Shown: piece by piece, positions 52,255-61,133 of the stretch
Layout of the letters: each line of letters begins with the position of its first letter
How positions within the stretch are numbered: position 1 is the stretch's first letter
DNA from: Salinivenus lutea
GTDB lineage: Bacteria; Bacteroidota; Rhodothermia; Rhodothermales; Salinibacteraceae
Direction of reading: 5' to 3'
Assembly (NCBI GenBank): GCA_002894685.1
Contig: NCRC01000002.1
Coordinates: 124,001 to 188,000, forward strand
Length of the DNA stretch: 64,000 bases
Made by a program: the position numbers and the translations under genes
The notes under the pieces: generated by a model
The model's input: the letters and a program-made list of their open reading frames with translations, nothing else
Told to the model about the DNA's origin: nothing
Databases searched by the model: none

Positions 52255-53283
52255 ATGCCTTCTTCTCTTTCCTCTCTGCTTGCGGACACGCTGGGCCTCT
52301 CGGAAGAGCACGCCCATACGCTCCTGGAGCGGTTGGCCCAGGCGATCCGGGATCATGCGGATGAGACCGGTGTGCACGTCTCCGGGCTCGGGACCTTTCG
52401 TCGCCGCGACGGGGCACTCACCTTTGAGCCCGAGGACGACCTGGCCCAACGGGTCAATCAGCGGTATGAGGGCCTGGAGGCCGAAGCGGCCCCCTCTCCG
52501 CCACCGCCCGCCGAGGCAGACGACTCGTCGTCCCCGGCCGTCCCGCTCTTCTCCCCGCGCTTCTCTCCGCCGCCGCCCAGCCGTCTGACAGCGCCCCTTG
52601 CCCTGACGGCACTGGACGAGTCGCCGCCCGGCCCCCCCGCGGTGTGGGAGCCTCGCCCGGACGGCGACGCCGACGAGGATGCATCCGACGTCCCCCCTTC
52701 CGCCCCGGCAGACGCCCCCTCGGCGGAGGACGAGGCCGGCACGGCGCCCCAGCGTCCCGCCCGCGACCGGTCGACCGGCCCCCGCGTGGCGGCCGCCGTG
52801 TTCGTTGTCTTGTTCCTGTTGGGGGCCGGCTGGCTTCTCCTCGGCCAGCAGGGGATTGTGTCCACGCCGCAGTCGGTCGTCTCGGGGGAGTCGCCCCCCC
52901 CGACCGCGGAGTCGAGCGAGGGCGCCGCCTCCAGCGCCTCCTCCGCCCCCACCGATACCGCCCCCGCCGATACCGCCGCCGCAGCCGACGACACAAGCGG
53001 TGCGCCCGGCGCTTCGTCGGACGAGCCGCCCGCCGATGCCCGATGGGGCCTTGTCGTCGCCTCCCGCGACACCCGTACGGCCGCCGAGGGTCAGGCCACT
53101 ACCTTCCGGGACCGCCTCGCCGACAGGGCGCTCTCGGTGACCATCCAGACGGGCGAGGCCGACAACACAACGCGCCACCGGGTGGTCGTTGGGGACTTCT
53201 CTTCACGAGATGCCGCCTTGGAGGCAATGGACGAATACGACGCCCTGCTCCCCGAGGGCGTGTGGCTCCTCCGTCTTGAGTAG
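52255..53283 (+). CDS. HU-like domain, transmembrane helix and SPOR-domain fusion protein
   Basis: A 342-residue bitopic protein. Residues 3-70 form an HU/CCDC81-type fold (LSSLLADTLGLSEEHAHTLLERLAQAIRDHADETGVHVSGLGTF in part). Residues 75-175 are a Pro/Ser/Asp-rich linker. Residues 178-196 are a membrane helix (VAAAVFVVLFLLGAGWLLL). Residues 200-258 are a second low-complexity linker. Residues 260-342 form a SPOR domain (WGLVVASRDTRTAAEGQA to RHRVVVGDFSSRDAALEAM). SPOR domains bind peptidoglycan lacking stem peptides at the septum. The topology puts the HU domain in the cytosol and SPOR in the periplasm. It follows the HU-like gene by 12 bases and precedes exbB. Confidence 0.8.
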   Translation: MPSSLSSLLADTLGLSEEHAHTLLERLAQAIRDHADETGVHVSGLGTFRRRDGALTFEPEDDLAQRVNQRYEGLEAEAAPSPPPPAEADDSSSPAVPLFSPRFSPPPPSRLTAPLALTALDESPPGPPAVWEPRPDGDADEDASDVPPSAPADAPSAEDEAGTAPQRPARDRSTGPRVAAAVFVVLFLLGAGWLLLGQQGIVSTPQSVVSGESPPPTAESSEGAASSASSAPTDTAPADTAAAADDTSGAPGASSDEPPADARWGLVVASRDTRTAAEGQATTFRDRLADRALSVTIQTGEADNTTRHRVVVGDFSSRDAALEAMDEYDALLPEGVWLLRLE

Positions 53284-53330
53284 TTTCTTCAGACCTCGTA
53301 GTGACCGTGTCCTTTTACCTCCCCTCCTTT

Positions 53331-54059
53331 ATGCTCCTCCAGTCGCAATCCGCCGTCGACTCGGCACAGGCCGCGGCCGATTCCGCGCAGGCCGCGTCAC
53401 AGGCCGCACAGGCCACCTCCGTCCTCGACGTGCTCATCCTGGGCGGGTGGGTGATGGTGCCGCTTCTCCTGCTCTCGCTCCTGACGATCTACCTGTTCGT
53501 CGAGCGCCTGATCACCATTCGGCAGGCCGCCTCGAACCCTGAGACGATTACCGATCGGGTGCGGGACTTTGTGCGAAATGGGGACGTAGACGGCGCCATT
53601 GCGTACTGCGAGCGCAAGGATGTCCCCATCACTCGCATCCTGAAGCAGGGGCTGGAACGCCTGGGCCGCCCCATCTCCGAGATTCAGGACGCCGTGCAGG
53701 CCGCCGGCAAACACGAAACGTTTGAACTCGAGCAGCGGACCAACCTCCTGGCCAGTGTGGCCGGCATCGCGCCCATGCTCGGCTTCTTTGGCACCGTGCT
53801 TGGCATGATCCGCGCATTTCAGGAAATCCAAAACCTGCAGGGCAACGTGAACCCGAGCGTGCTGGCCGGCGGCATCTGGGAGGCGCTGGTCACGACGGCC
53901 ACCGGACTGCTGGTGGGCATTCTGGCCCTCTTCGCGTACAACTTCCTGATCGGCCGCATCCGCCGCCTCACGAACGACATGGAGCGGTCCGCGACCGACT
54001 TTATCGACCTCCTGCAGGAGCCCGTCTCGGCCGACGAGCGTAGCGAACCCGTTGGGTAA
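53331..54059 (+). CDS. MotA/TolQ/ExbB proton-channel family protein
   Basis: A 242-residue inner-membrane protein with three helices. The N-terminal Gln/Ala-rich stretch is followed by VLDVLILGGWVMVPLLLLSLLTIYLFVERLITI. After the cytosolic part (ERKDVPITRILKQGLERL), the two pore helices carry LASVAGIAPMLGFFGTVLGMIRAF and GIWEALVTTATGLLVGILALFAYNFL with the conserved Thr. These are the hallmarks of TolQ/ExbB, the stator of proton-motive-force-driven envelope machines. ATG 53331 is preferred over GTG 53301. It is followed by exbD/tolR after 45 bases. Confidence 0.93.
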   Translation: MLLQSQSAVDSAQAAADSAQAASQAAQATSVLDVLILGGWVMVPLLLLSLLTIYLFVERLITIRQAASNPETITDRVRDFVRNGDVDGAIAYCERKDVPITRILKQGLERLGRPISEIQDAVQAAGKHETFELEQRTNLLASVAGIAPMLGFFGTVLGMIRAFQEIQNLQGNVNPSVLAGGIWEALVTTATGLLVGILALFAYNFLIGRIRRLTNDMERSATDFIDLLQEPVSADERSEPVG

Positions 54060-54104
54060 ACGTCCCCCCCGCCCCGTCTCTCCTGAGCGACCCCCGACCG
54101 CGGT

Positions 54105-54515
54105 ATGCCCCTCGACTTCTCTCCCTCCCGGGAGCCGATGACGACGTTCAGCCTCGCCGGCATGACGGACGTCGTGCTCCTCCTCCTGATTTTCTTTCTC
54201 CTCACCTCCAGCTTCATTCCCCAGATGGGGATTCAGGTCGACCTGCCCCAGGTCGACAGCTCGGCCCCCCTGGAAGAACAGTCGATCACGGTAGCGCTGA
54301 CGGAGGAGGGCTCGTACTACGTGAACGGCACCTCCGTCCCCGCCGCCCGGCTGCTCGACGAAATTCGCGCCGCCCGGACCTCCCAGCAGCAGTTCCTCAT
54401 CCTCCGCGCGGATGAAGGCGCGACGATCGGACAATTTTCGTCCGTCGCCTCGGCGGCCCGCGCCTTGAACCTTCGGATTCTGGTCGCCACCGAACGTGCC
54501 GGTCGCACCGACTGA
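54105..54515 (+). CDS. ExbD/TolR biopolymer transport protein
   Basis: The 136 residues have one membrane helix with the essential Asp (SLAGMTDVVLLLLIFFLLTSSFI, Asp near residue 24). A periplasmic TolR/ExbD domain follows (IQVDLPQVDSSAPLEEQSITVALTEEG, then DEIRAARTSQQQFLILRADEGATIGQF). It pairs with the ExbB/TolQ gene 45 bases upstream to form a proton-driven motor. No TonB, TolA, TolB or Pal gene follows; the next gene, 17 bases on, is convergent comM, so the effector must be elsewhere or one of the operon's own proteins. Confidence 0.92.
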   Translation: MPLDFSPSREPMTTFSLAGMTDVVLLLLIFFLLTSSFIPQMGIQVDLPQVDSSAPLEEQSITVALTEEGSYYVNGTSVPAARLLDEIRAARTSQQQFLILRADEGATIGQFSSVASAARALNLRILVATERAGRTD

Positions 54516-54532
54516 CGCGCTCGGGGCCTGTC

Positions 54533-56080
54533 CTATCCGTTCCACCACCCCCGGTCGAGGGAGCGGTACTGAATCGCCTCCGATACGTGATTTGACTGAA
54601 TGTGGGGAGCCCCCTCCAGGTCGGCCACCGTCCGGGCCACCTTGAGGATGCGCGTGTAGCCCCGGGCGCTCAGGCCCAGCCGGTCCGTCGCCCTCCGCAG
54701 GAGATTTTCGCCGGAGTCGTTGATCCCGCAATGGGTCTGCACGGCCTGTGCCCCCATCTGCGCGTTGCAGTGCGTCTTCGTGTCGGAAAATCGTGCGCCC
54801 TGCCGCTCTCGCGCCCGCACCACCCGCTCGCGGACCGCGGCCGAGGACTCCCCCTCCCGGTCCGCACTCATCTCGTCAAAATCGACCGGGGCCACCTCCA
54901 CGTGCAAGTCGATCCGATCCATGAGCGGCCCACTGATTTTGCCGAGGTACCGCTGCACCTGCGCCGGCGTACAGACACACTCCCGGTTGGGGTCGTTCAG
55001 GTGCCCGCACGGACACGGGTTCATGGAGGCCACCAGCATAAACCGGGCCGGGTAGGTAACCGTCGACTGGGCCCGGCTGATGGTGATCTGCCCCTCCTCC
55101 ATCGGCTGCCGGAGCACCTCCAGCACGCGTCGCTGAAACTCCGGCAGCTCATCCAGAAACAGCACCCCGTTGTGGGCCAGTGAAATCTCGCCGGGCGACG
55201 GGTGGGCCCCGCCGCCGCACAGGCCCGCGTCGGAGATGGTGTGATGGGGCGCTCGGAAGGGGCGCGTGGCCAACAGTCCATTCTCGGACTGCAGCTCTCC
55301 ACTGACGGAGTGGATTTTCGTGGTTTCCAGGGCCTCGTCGGACGAGAGCGGCGGGAGAATGGTTGGCACGCGGCGCGCCAGCATGGTCTTTCCCGATCCC
55401 GGCGGGCCCACCATGAGGGCATTGTGCCCCCCGGCCGCAGCGACCTCCAGCGCCCGCTTCACATTCTCCTGTCCGCGCACCTCCCGAAAGTCGACGGTGT
55501 GCTGGCGCGCCTGTTCGTAGAGGGACGCCATGTCATTTTCGTACGGCGTCGGCCCACTGTGATGGCCCGGGCCCTGCAAGACAGCGAACGCGTCGCGCAC
55601 GGTCTCCACGGGATACACCGTCAGGTCCTCCACCACGGCCGCCTCCGCCGCATTTTCCGCGGGCACGAGCACGCCCTCGCAGCCCTCCTCGCGGGCCTTC
55701 ATCGCCATCGGCAGCACGCCGTTGACGGGGCGCACGGTGCCGTCCAGCGCCAGTTCGCCGGTAAGCCAGTAGCGATCCAGCACGTCTTCCCGGACCACGT
55801 CGGTGCTCGCCGCGACCCAGCCCACGGCCATGGGCAGATCGAACGCGGCACTCTCCTTCGGCACGTCGGCGGGGGCGAGGTTGATGGTGATCCGGCCCCA
55901 CTCCACGGGAATGCTATTGTTTTCGAGGGCCGCCCGCACGCGGTCAAAGCTCTCGCGCACGGCGGCCCGCGGGAGGCCCACCACGGAGAGTCCGCGCATC
56001 CCCGACGCCACGTTGGTTTCGATCTCGACGGGAAGCGCCTCCACCCCATGCGTGGCGCTGCTCCAGACTTGACTTAGCAT
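54533..56080 (-). CDS. comM: YifB/ComM Mg-chelatase-like AAA+ ATPase
   Basis: The 515-residue protein has the N-terminal Lon-like S5/ChlI fold (ALPVEIETNVASGMRGLSVVGLP), the AAA+ domain with Walker A VGPPGSGKTMLARRVPTILPPL (about residue 228), Walker B GVLFLDELPEF, and the insert RFMLVASMNPCPCGHL with its Cys pair. The C-terminus ends GLSARGYTRILKVARTVADLEG. ComM in other bacteria extends heteroduplex joints during natural transformation. Complete and typical in length. It is convergent with exbD, 17 bases between stops. Confidence 0.95.
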   Translation of the reverse strand: MLSQVWSSATHGVEALPVEIETNVASGMRGLSVVGLPRAAVRESFDRVRAALENNSIPVEWGRITINLAPADVPKESAAFDLPMAVGWVAASTDVVREDVLDRYWLTGELALDGTVRPVNGVLPMAMKAREEGCEGVLVPAENAAEAAVVEDLTVYPVETVRDAFAVLQGPGHHSGPTPYENDMASLYEQARQHTVDFREVRGQENVKRALEVAAAGGHNALMVGPPGSGKTMLARRVPTILPPLSSDEALETTKIHSVSGELQSENGLLATRPFRAPHHTISDAGLCGGGAHPSPGEISLAHNGVLFLDELPEFQRRVLEVLRQPMEEGQITISRAQSTVTYPARFMLVASMNPCPCGHLNDPNRECVCTPAQVQRYLGKISGPLMDRIDLHVEVAPVDFDEMSADREGESSAAVRERVVRARERQGARFSDTKTHCNAQMGAQAVQTHCGINDSGENLLRRATDRLGLSARGYTRILKVARTVADLEGAPHIQSNHVSEAIQYRSLDRGWWNG

Positions 56081-56169
56081 CGGGCGGCAGGGATGTGAAA
56101 ACAGGAGCAGGCCGGACAGCCGATAGACACGAGGCGCCCGCCCAGTCTAACGTCTCCGGCCTGCCGCCC

Positions 56170-57519
56170 CTACCCGCGCACCTCTTCCGTCCGAGGAGGC
56201 GCGTCCCCATGCGCATCCGCCACCGAGCGAGCCCCCGCCCCTGCTCCCGAGGCATCGGCCTGCTCCTGCAAAAAGTCCTCGAGCTGCTCGTGCTTGCGGC
56301 GGGCATCGTGGTATCCGATGTCCAGCAGCCGGTCGATGTACGTCGGCGCAAAAAGAAGGACGCTGAGCCAGTCCGGACTCTGCGTCTCCTCCACGCCCAG
56401 CCCCGTGGTTAGGTACTGAAAGGCGTTGGGAATCTGGTCCTGGTAGTCGCGGGCCAGTCGCCCTAGGTCGACCGACGGCCGAATCTGCAGGATGTCCACC
56501 GGCTTCATCCCATGGCGCTTGCGGTCCGGGAGCTCCCGCAGCAACGCGTTCACCCGGCGGAGCGTGTGTGCGTCCTGGTCCATGGCGTCGACAAAGATCG
56601 AGTTCATGATCACCCCCATGATTTGCGCCGCGGGCGGGTAGGCCCGACCGTTGGCGGCCTGTTCGCGCTCGGGGCGGGTGCGCTGGTACCGCGTCGAGAT
56701 GGCCAGGATGCGATCGGCCCCCAGGTGCACCGCCGGGGCCAGCGGGGCCGAAAGCCGAATGCCGCCGTCGCCGTACCAGTCGCTGCCGATCTGAACCGCC
56801 GGGAAGATGAGAGGGATCGCCGTAGAGGCCATCACGTGATCGACCGTCAGTTGGGTCTGCACCCCAATGCGATCCGGCCGCTCCCAGGCATCGAAGTCCT
56901 TCCCCTCCACCCAGGTCACCGTCTGGCCGGTGGCGTACCGGGTCGTCATCACGGCGAGGGCCTGGAGGCGGCCGTCGTCGAGATTGGCCTCCACCCCCGT
57001 GAGGTCGCCCGTCGGCGCGTCGAAACGGTCTCGGAGGTACTCCGCAAGGGGCGTGGTGTCGAGCAGTCCGTGGGTCCGGCGAACCGTGTCCGGGTCGAGC
57101 CCCGCCTCGGGGTCGAGCGGCCACTGTCGGGCCACCAATCCCCAGAGCATTCCGAAGCCCGACTCCGGCGATACGACCTGGCCGAGCTCCAGGCCCTCCC
57201 AGCTGTCGACCAGGTCGTCGGTCGCCGCCTCGAGCGTGCCGGTGTGGTTGCCCAGGTGGGCGGTGTTGATGGCCCCCGCCGACACGCCCGTCAGGATGGG
57301 CAGATACGTTCCCGGGAAGGCCTCTCCCATGTACCGCAACACCCCCGCCTGGTAGGCCGATCGGGCCCCGCCGCCGTTCAGAACCAGGGCATAGGTCGGC
57401 TCGTCGGGCGAGGGGTCCGTCTGCCACGCCCCCAGGCCCAGGGCGCGAAGGGCATCTCGAAACACGTGAACGCACTTGCTTTCGGAAAGAAGACCACGAT
57501 CCGCCAACTTCAACGCCAC
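56170..57519 (-). CDS. Patatin-like phospholipase family protein
   Basis: A serine lipase-like protein with an N-terminal oxyanion loop LVLNGGGARSAYQAGVL, the nucleophile elbow GVSAGAINTAH, and the catalytic Asp in WYGDGGIRLSAP: the whole patatin dyad. The C-terminal 200 residues are helical and unlike the core. The start is unsure: there is no ATG near the beginning, and a GTG at 57519 leaves 82 bases to the divergent gene for promoters. A GTG at 57576 (19 codons longer) and GTG codons at 57471 and 57465 are also in frame. It may cleave phospholipids of the inner face of the membrane. Confidence 0.88.
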   Translation of the reverse strand: MALKLADRGLLSESKCVHVFRDALRALGLGAWQTDPSPDEPTYALVLNGGGARSAYQAGVLRYMGEAFPGTYLPILTGVSAGAINTAHLGNHTGTLEAATDDLVDSWEGLELGQVVSPESGFGMLWGLVARQWPLDPEAGLDPDTVRRTHGLLDTTPLAEYLRDRFDAPTGDLTGVEANLDDGRLQALAVMTTRYATGQTVTWVEGKDFDAWERPDRIGVQTQLTVDHVMASTAIPLIFPAVQIGSDWYGDGGIRLSAPLAPAVHLGADRILAISTRYQRTRPEREQAANGRAYPPAAQIMGVIMNSIFVDAMDQDAHTLRRVNALLRELPDRKRHGMKPVDILQIRPSVDLGRLARDYQDQIPNAFQYLTTGLGVEETQSPDWLSVLLFAPTYIDRLLDIGYHDARRKHEQLEDFLQEQADASGAGAGARSVADAHGDAPPRTEEVRG

Positions 57520-57601
57520 CTGGGACAAGCGCAACCGCCCCTCGATCCCCCCGTAGAGAAGAGCCCCGCCTTGCACTCCTCGTCCGATACGCGTTCCCCC
57601 C

Positions 57602-58534
57602 GTGAAACGCCTTCTGTTCGTCTTTCTTGATGGGGTCGGCATCGGCCCCGGCGGACCTCAGAACCCGCTGGACTCCGCCGCCCACACGGCCCTTCGGCGC
57701 CTGGCCGGCGGGCGTCGCTGGACGGCGCCGTTCCCGACCGACACGGCGCCCCATCACCACATCGGGACCCTCGACGCCACCCTCGCGGTCGATGGACTGC
57801 CGCAGAGCGGGACGGGACAGGGCACCATGCTCACCGGCCACAATTGCGCGGCGCTGGTGGGTCGCCACTTCGGCCCCTACCCCCACTCCAGCACCCACGA
57901 CGTTCTGGACCAGGCCGGCCTCTTCCAGCGGGTGCAGGCCCTCGACCTCGACTCGCCGGCCTTCGCGAACGCATTCCCCCCGCAGTACTTCGACCCCGAT
58001 CGGCGGCACTGGGAGAGCGTCACCACCCGCTGCGTCCGGGCAGCCGGGCTGTCCCTCCGCGACCTCCCGACCCTCCTGGCAGAGGAGGCCCTCGCGGCCG
58101 ACCTCACCGGACAGACGTGGCGCGACCAACTCAACCTGCCGGTCCCCTTGCGACGGGAGGGCGAAGCCGCCCGTGTGCTGGCGGACGTGACGCGTGCCCA
58201 CAGCCTGACCTTCTTCGAATACTTCCTGACGGACAAGGTGGGGCACAACCGAATCGACACGGCGCCCGCGGCTCTTCTCGGCACGCTCGATCAGTTCTTC
58301 GACGCCCTCCTCGACACGCTGGACCCGTCGCAGGAGGCGCTCCTAGTGACGAGCGACCACGGCAACCTGGAAGACACGTCCCACACCCAGCACACGCGGC
58401 ACCCGGTGCCGCTGCTCGTGTACGGCTGGGCCGCCCCGTACTTTGCCGGGGCCACCAGTCTAGCCGATGTCACCCCCGGCATTGTCGAGGCCCTGCGTGC
58501 AGAAAATGGGCGACGCCCGACGCCGTCACCGTGA
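57602..58534 (+). CDS. Metalloenzyme-superfamily protein (phosphopentomutase/iPGM/alkaline phosphatase fold)
   Basis: The 310 residues start at a GTG (KRLLFVFLDGVGIGP). They carry the metal-binding D10, the nucleophile region LPQSGTGQGTMLTG (Ser69 or Thr71), FFEYFLTDKVGHNRID with the His/Asp ligands, LLVTSDHGNLEDTSH and HTRHPVPLLVYG with the last His. The set is that of PF01676 metal-dependent phosphatases and mutases, in a short form without the large iPGM insert. The substrate is unknown. The stop overlaps the convergent S46 peptidase stop by nine bases. Confidence 0.85.
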   Translation: MKRLLFVFLDGVGIGPGGPQNPLDSAAHTALRRLAGGRRWTAPFPTDTAPHHHIGTLDATLAVDGLPQSGTGQGTMLTGHNCAALVGRHFGPYPHSSTHDVLDQAGLFQRVQALDLDSPAFANAFPPQYFDPDRRHWESVTTRCVRAAGLSLRDLPTLLAEEALAADLTGQTWRDQLNLPVPLRREGEAARVLADVTRAHSLTFFEYFLTDKVGHNRIDTAPAALLGTLDQFFDALLDTLDPSQEALLVTSDHGNLEDTSHTQHTRHPVPLLVYGWAAPYFAGATSLADVTPGIVEALRAENGRRPTPSP

Positions 58535-60760
58535 CGTAGACGCACCGGCCGGACGTTCTCCGGTGAGCTCCCGCACCAGCGGATCGGCCCCGTATACCGC
58601 CTCAAGCGCCTCCAGGATGCCGCGGCCGTCCACCGAGATGGCCCGCCCCTGCTGGGTCCGGTAGAGGTATTGATTCGGGAGCGCCTCCATGTTGCTGTCA
58701 AACACGAGCCCGACCACCTCGAGATCGCGGTTCAGAAGCGGCGACCCCGAGCTTCCGCCCGAGATGTCATTCGTCGAAACCATGTTGAGTGGCGTGCTGA
58801 GATCGAGCGAGTCCGGCGCCGGAACCCATTGCTCGGGCAACGCCCAGTCGCCCCCGCTTCGCGAGCGGTGCTTCTCATACATTCCGTCGTAGTCCGTAAA
58901 GGCCGGCACGGGGTCGCCTCCCTCCGACTGATACCCCTTCACGACCCCGTCGGAGATGCGGAGCGAGAACGTGGCATCTGGCGGGACGGACGCCCCGTAC
59001 ACCGCACGGCGGGCCGTAGACAAGCGCCGGTTCAGTGTGGCCTCCGAGCTGCGAAGGTCTCCCATCTGCCGACTCACGTTGAGGTAGAGCGGCGCCAGCG
59101 CCTCAATGACCGTCACCGACGGGTCGTCGCTCTGGAGATACCCCTCGTCCAGGAGGTCGACAAAGGACGTGGAGTCCATGAGCGCGCTGTTCTCGACCAG
59201 GTGTTGGGCCCAGTCCGAAATGGATCGGTTTCGGAGCAGGCGTTGCATCGTCGGGTGATCCGCCCCGTAGGCCGACCGGATCTCGCGGAACTGGGCCTCA
59301 ATGAAGGCGCGCTCCAGGGACGCAGGCCAGTTGCCTATGGACTCGGCGTCCTCCCGCAGGCTTTCAATCTGTTGCGGATTGCCCCCACGAGTCCGCAGGA
59401 AGTCGTAGTAGTACCCGTGGACCGCCCGGCCAAGAATGCGAGAGCCCAGCTGGAGACTGGCAAAGGTCGTAAACGCCTTTTCTTTTTCGGCCAACACGCG
59501 CTTCGACTGCTGAAGCCGCTGGATCTCCCGCACGGCCTGACCGAGGGCTTTGAGCGAGTCCACGGACTGAATGGAGTCCTGCAGCGACTGGACGGCCTTG
59601 GCCCGACGCGCCATCAGGTACGGATCTTCAAGCCCCCGCAGCTGCCCCTGCAGGCTTTTGACGGTATTCTGGATGGAGAAATATGCATTTTGGAGGTCGT
59701 ACGCCGCCGCCGTGTCGGGGTTGTTCGTGATGTACTCCCCCATCAAGGAGCTCCGGGAACGAAGGACGTCGAGCCGGCCGGGCAACCGATGATCGCGCTC
59801 GTACTCAAACTGCGACACCATGTCGAGGCGGCTGGTGGTTCCCGGGTTCCCCACCGCGAACACCGCCTCCCCCGCCTCGGCCCCGCCCCGATCCCACGAA
59901 AAGTGGTGCTGATTGCGAAGGGGCTCTCCCTCCTGGTTGTACACCCGGAAAAAGGCCACGTCCAGCGTGTGGCGCGGGTACGTGAAATTGTCCTTCTCGC
60001 CCCCGAAGAACCCGAGGGCCTGCTCCGGCACCATCACGAGACGAACGTCGTCGTACCGCCGGTAGGTGTACGCCGCGTACTGCACGCCCCGATAAAGCGA
60101 CACGATGTCGACCCGCAGGTGCTCATCCTCCTCCTTCGCCTGAGCGGTCATCTGCTCTTCGAGCTGCCGAACCTGCCGCTGTCGCTGCGTCCCCCGCGTA
60201 TCGCCGCTCTCCACCAGATTGTCCGTCACCCGGTCGGTGACCATCTCGATATCCACGAGCTGATCGACATGAAGCGAGCGAGTCCGCTTTTCCTGCCCGC
60301 TCGAGGACGCGTAGAACCCCTCCCGCAGGTAGTGCCCTCCCGAGTCGGGAAGCGCCGTCACGTGCTCCCGGGCGCAATGATGATTGGTCATGACCAGCCC
60401 GCGCGGCGAGACGAACGACCCCGAGCAATTCTCCCCAAACCGGAGGGCCGCCCGCATCGCCTTCGTGCGCCACTCCGCATCGGGCGTGAGATTGTACCGC
60501 TCCTCGAAGTATTGCGAGGGAAGCTCATTCGGCAGCCAGAGCTTGCCTCGATCGAAACGCCCCACCGTGACGGTGTCGTAGTCGCTGGGCACCGTCACCA
60601 GCGGCGCCGCCGAGTCCGTCGCCGGGGCGTCCGTCTCGCTGGGAGCCTCGGGACGGTCGGTGACCGTCACGGTCTCTCGGGGGGTCCCACACCCTGCCAG
60701 CCCCATGAGTCCCAGGAGGACAATCGCCAGAAGGGCAGAAAGCGAGGAGCGTAGCGGCAT
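58526..60760 (-). CDS. S46-family dipeptidyl-peptidase (DPP7/DPP11 type), lipoprotein
   Basis: Removes dipeptides from the N-terminus of peptides. The 744 residues begin with a lipoprotein signal (LAIVLLGLMGLAGC, lipid Cys24) and an acidic linker. The chymotrypsin-fold halves carry the catalytic His in LVMTNHHCAREH (about 127-128) and the Ser in DISGGSSGSPLLN (about 670), separated by a long helical domain (residues about 290-470). This plan is restricted mostly to Bacteroidota and relatives. Whether it prefers acidic or hydrophobic residues cannot be read. ATG 60760 or ATG 60772 is the start. The stop overlaps the convergent gene. Confidence 0.94.
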   Translation of the reverse strand: MPLRSSLSALLAIVLLGLMGLAGCGTPRETVTVTDRPEAPSETDAPATDSAAPLVTVPSDYDTVTVGRFDRGKLWLPNELPSQYFEERYNLTPDAEWRTKAMRAALRFGENCSGSFVSPRGLVMTNHHCAREHVTALPDSGGHYLREGFYASSSGQEKRTRSLHVDQLVDIEMVTDRVTDNLVESGDTRGTQRQRQVRQLEEQMTAQAKEEDEHLRVDIVSLYRGVQYAAYTYRRYDDVRLVMVPEQALGFFGGEKDNFTYPRHTLDVAFFRVYNQEGEPLRNQHHFSWDRGGAEAGEAVFAVGNPGTTSRLDMVSQFEYERDHRLPGRLDVLRSRSSLMGEYITNNPDTAAAYDLQNAYFSIQNTVKSLQGQLRGLEDPYLMARRAKAVQSLQDSIQSVDSLKALGQAVREIQRLQQSKRVLAEKEKAFTTFASLQLGSRILGRAVHGYYYDFLRTRGGNPQQIESLREDAESIGNWPASLERAFIEAQFREIRSAYGADHPTMQRLLRNRSISDWAQHLVENSALMDSTSFVDLLDEGYLQSDDPSVTVIEALAPLYLNVSRQMGDLRSSEATLNRRLSTARRAVYGASVPPDATFSLRISDGVVKGYQSEGGDPVPAFTDYDGMYEKHRSRSGGDWALPEQWVPAPDSLDLSTPLNMVSTNDISGGSSGSPLLNRDLEVVGLVFDSNMEALPNQYLYRTQQGRAISVDGRGILEALEAVYGADPLVRELTGERPAGASTSR

Positions 60761-61133
60761 GTCAGGGGTCATTCGGGGAGAAAAAAAGTGATTCAGAAGG
60801 TGTTGGGACGGGCACGGATGCCCCAACGATCCCTGGGTGGGAGAGAAAAGCCCCGCGGCCTGCCCCATGCCGGTGGTGCACTGGAACAGTCGGGGGTCCC
60901 AGGCGGGAGAAGAATGCCCCCGCTCCTCCGCCGCCCGGTCCGTGCGTCGAGGGTACGCGCCCCCACGCGGCCCTCCGCATCGGCGCTAGCCCCCTCCCGC
61001 AACGGAAGAGGACGCCATTGTGTGCGTGGGTCAACTTCTTTTTTCTGTACCGTCGGTCTTCAAGACAGATCCCCGGAACTATTCGTTGGTTCCCCAATTC
61101 GGTCGATCTGTTACAGCTCGCAAAAGCCAAACA
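60761..61133. other. 373-base intergenic region between the S46 peptidase gene and tRNA-Leu
   Basis: I see no gene here. It is the leader of the minus-strand S46 peptidase and of the plus-strand tRNA-Leu. The short open frames in it lack acidic composition or any family look. A TTGGTT (61086-61091) and TGTTAC (61109-61114), 17 bases apart, lie where a tRNA promoter should be, but the match is weak. From about 61000 the DNA becomes more AT-rich. Confidence 0.6.

Noticed and set aside
56147-58246. Long minus-strand open frame across the patatin and metalloenzyme genes in another frame
   Set aside because: It overlaps both real genes and lacks any motif; the two genes in the chosen frames carry complete catalytic sites.
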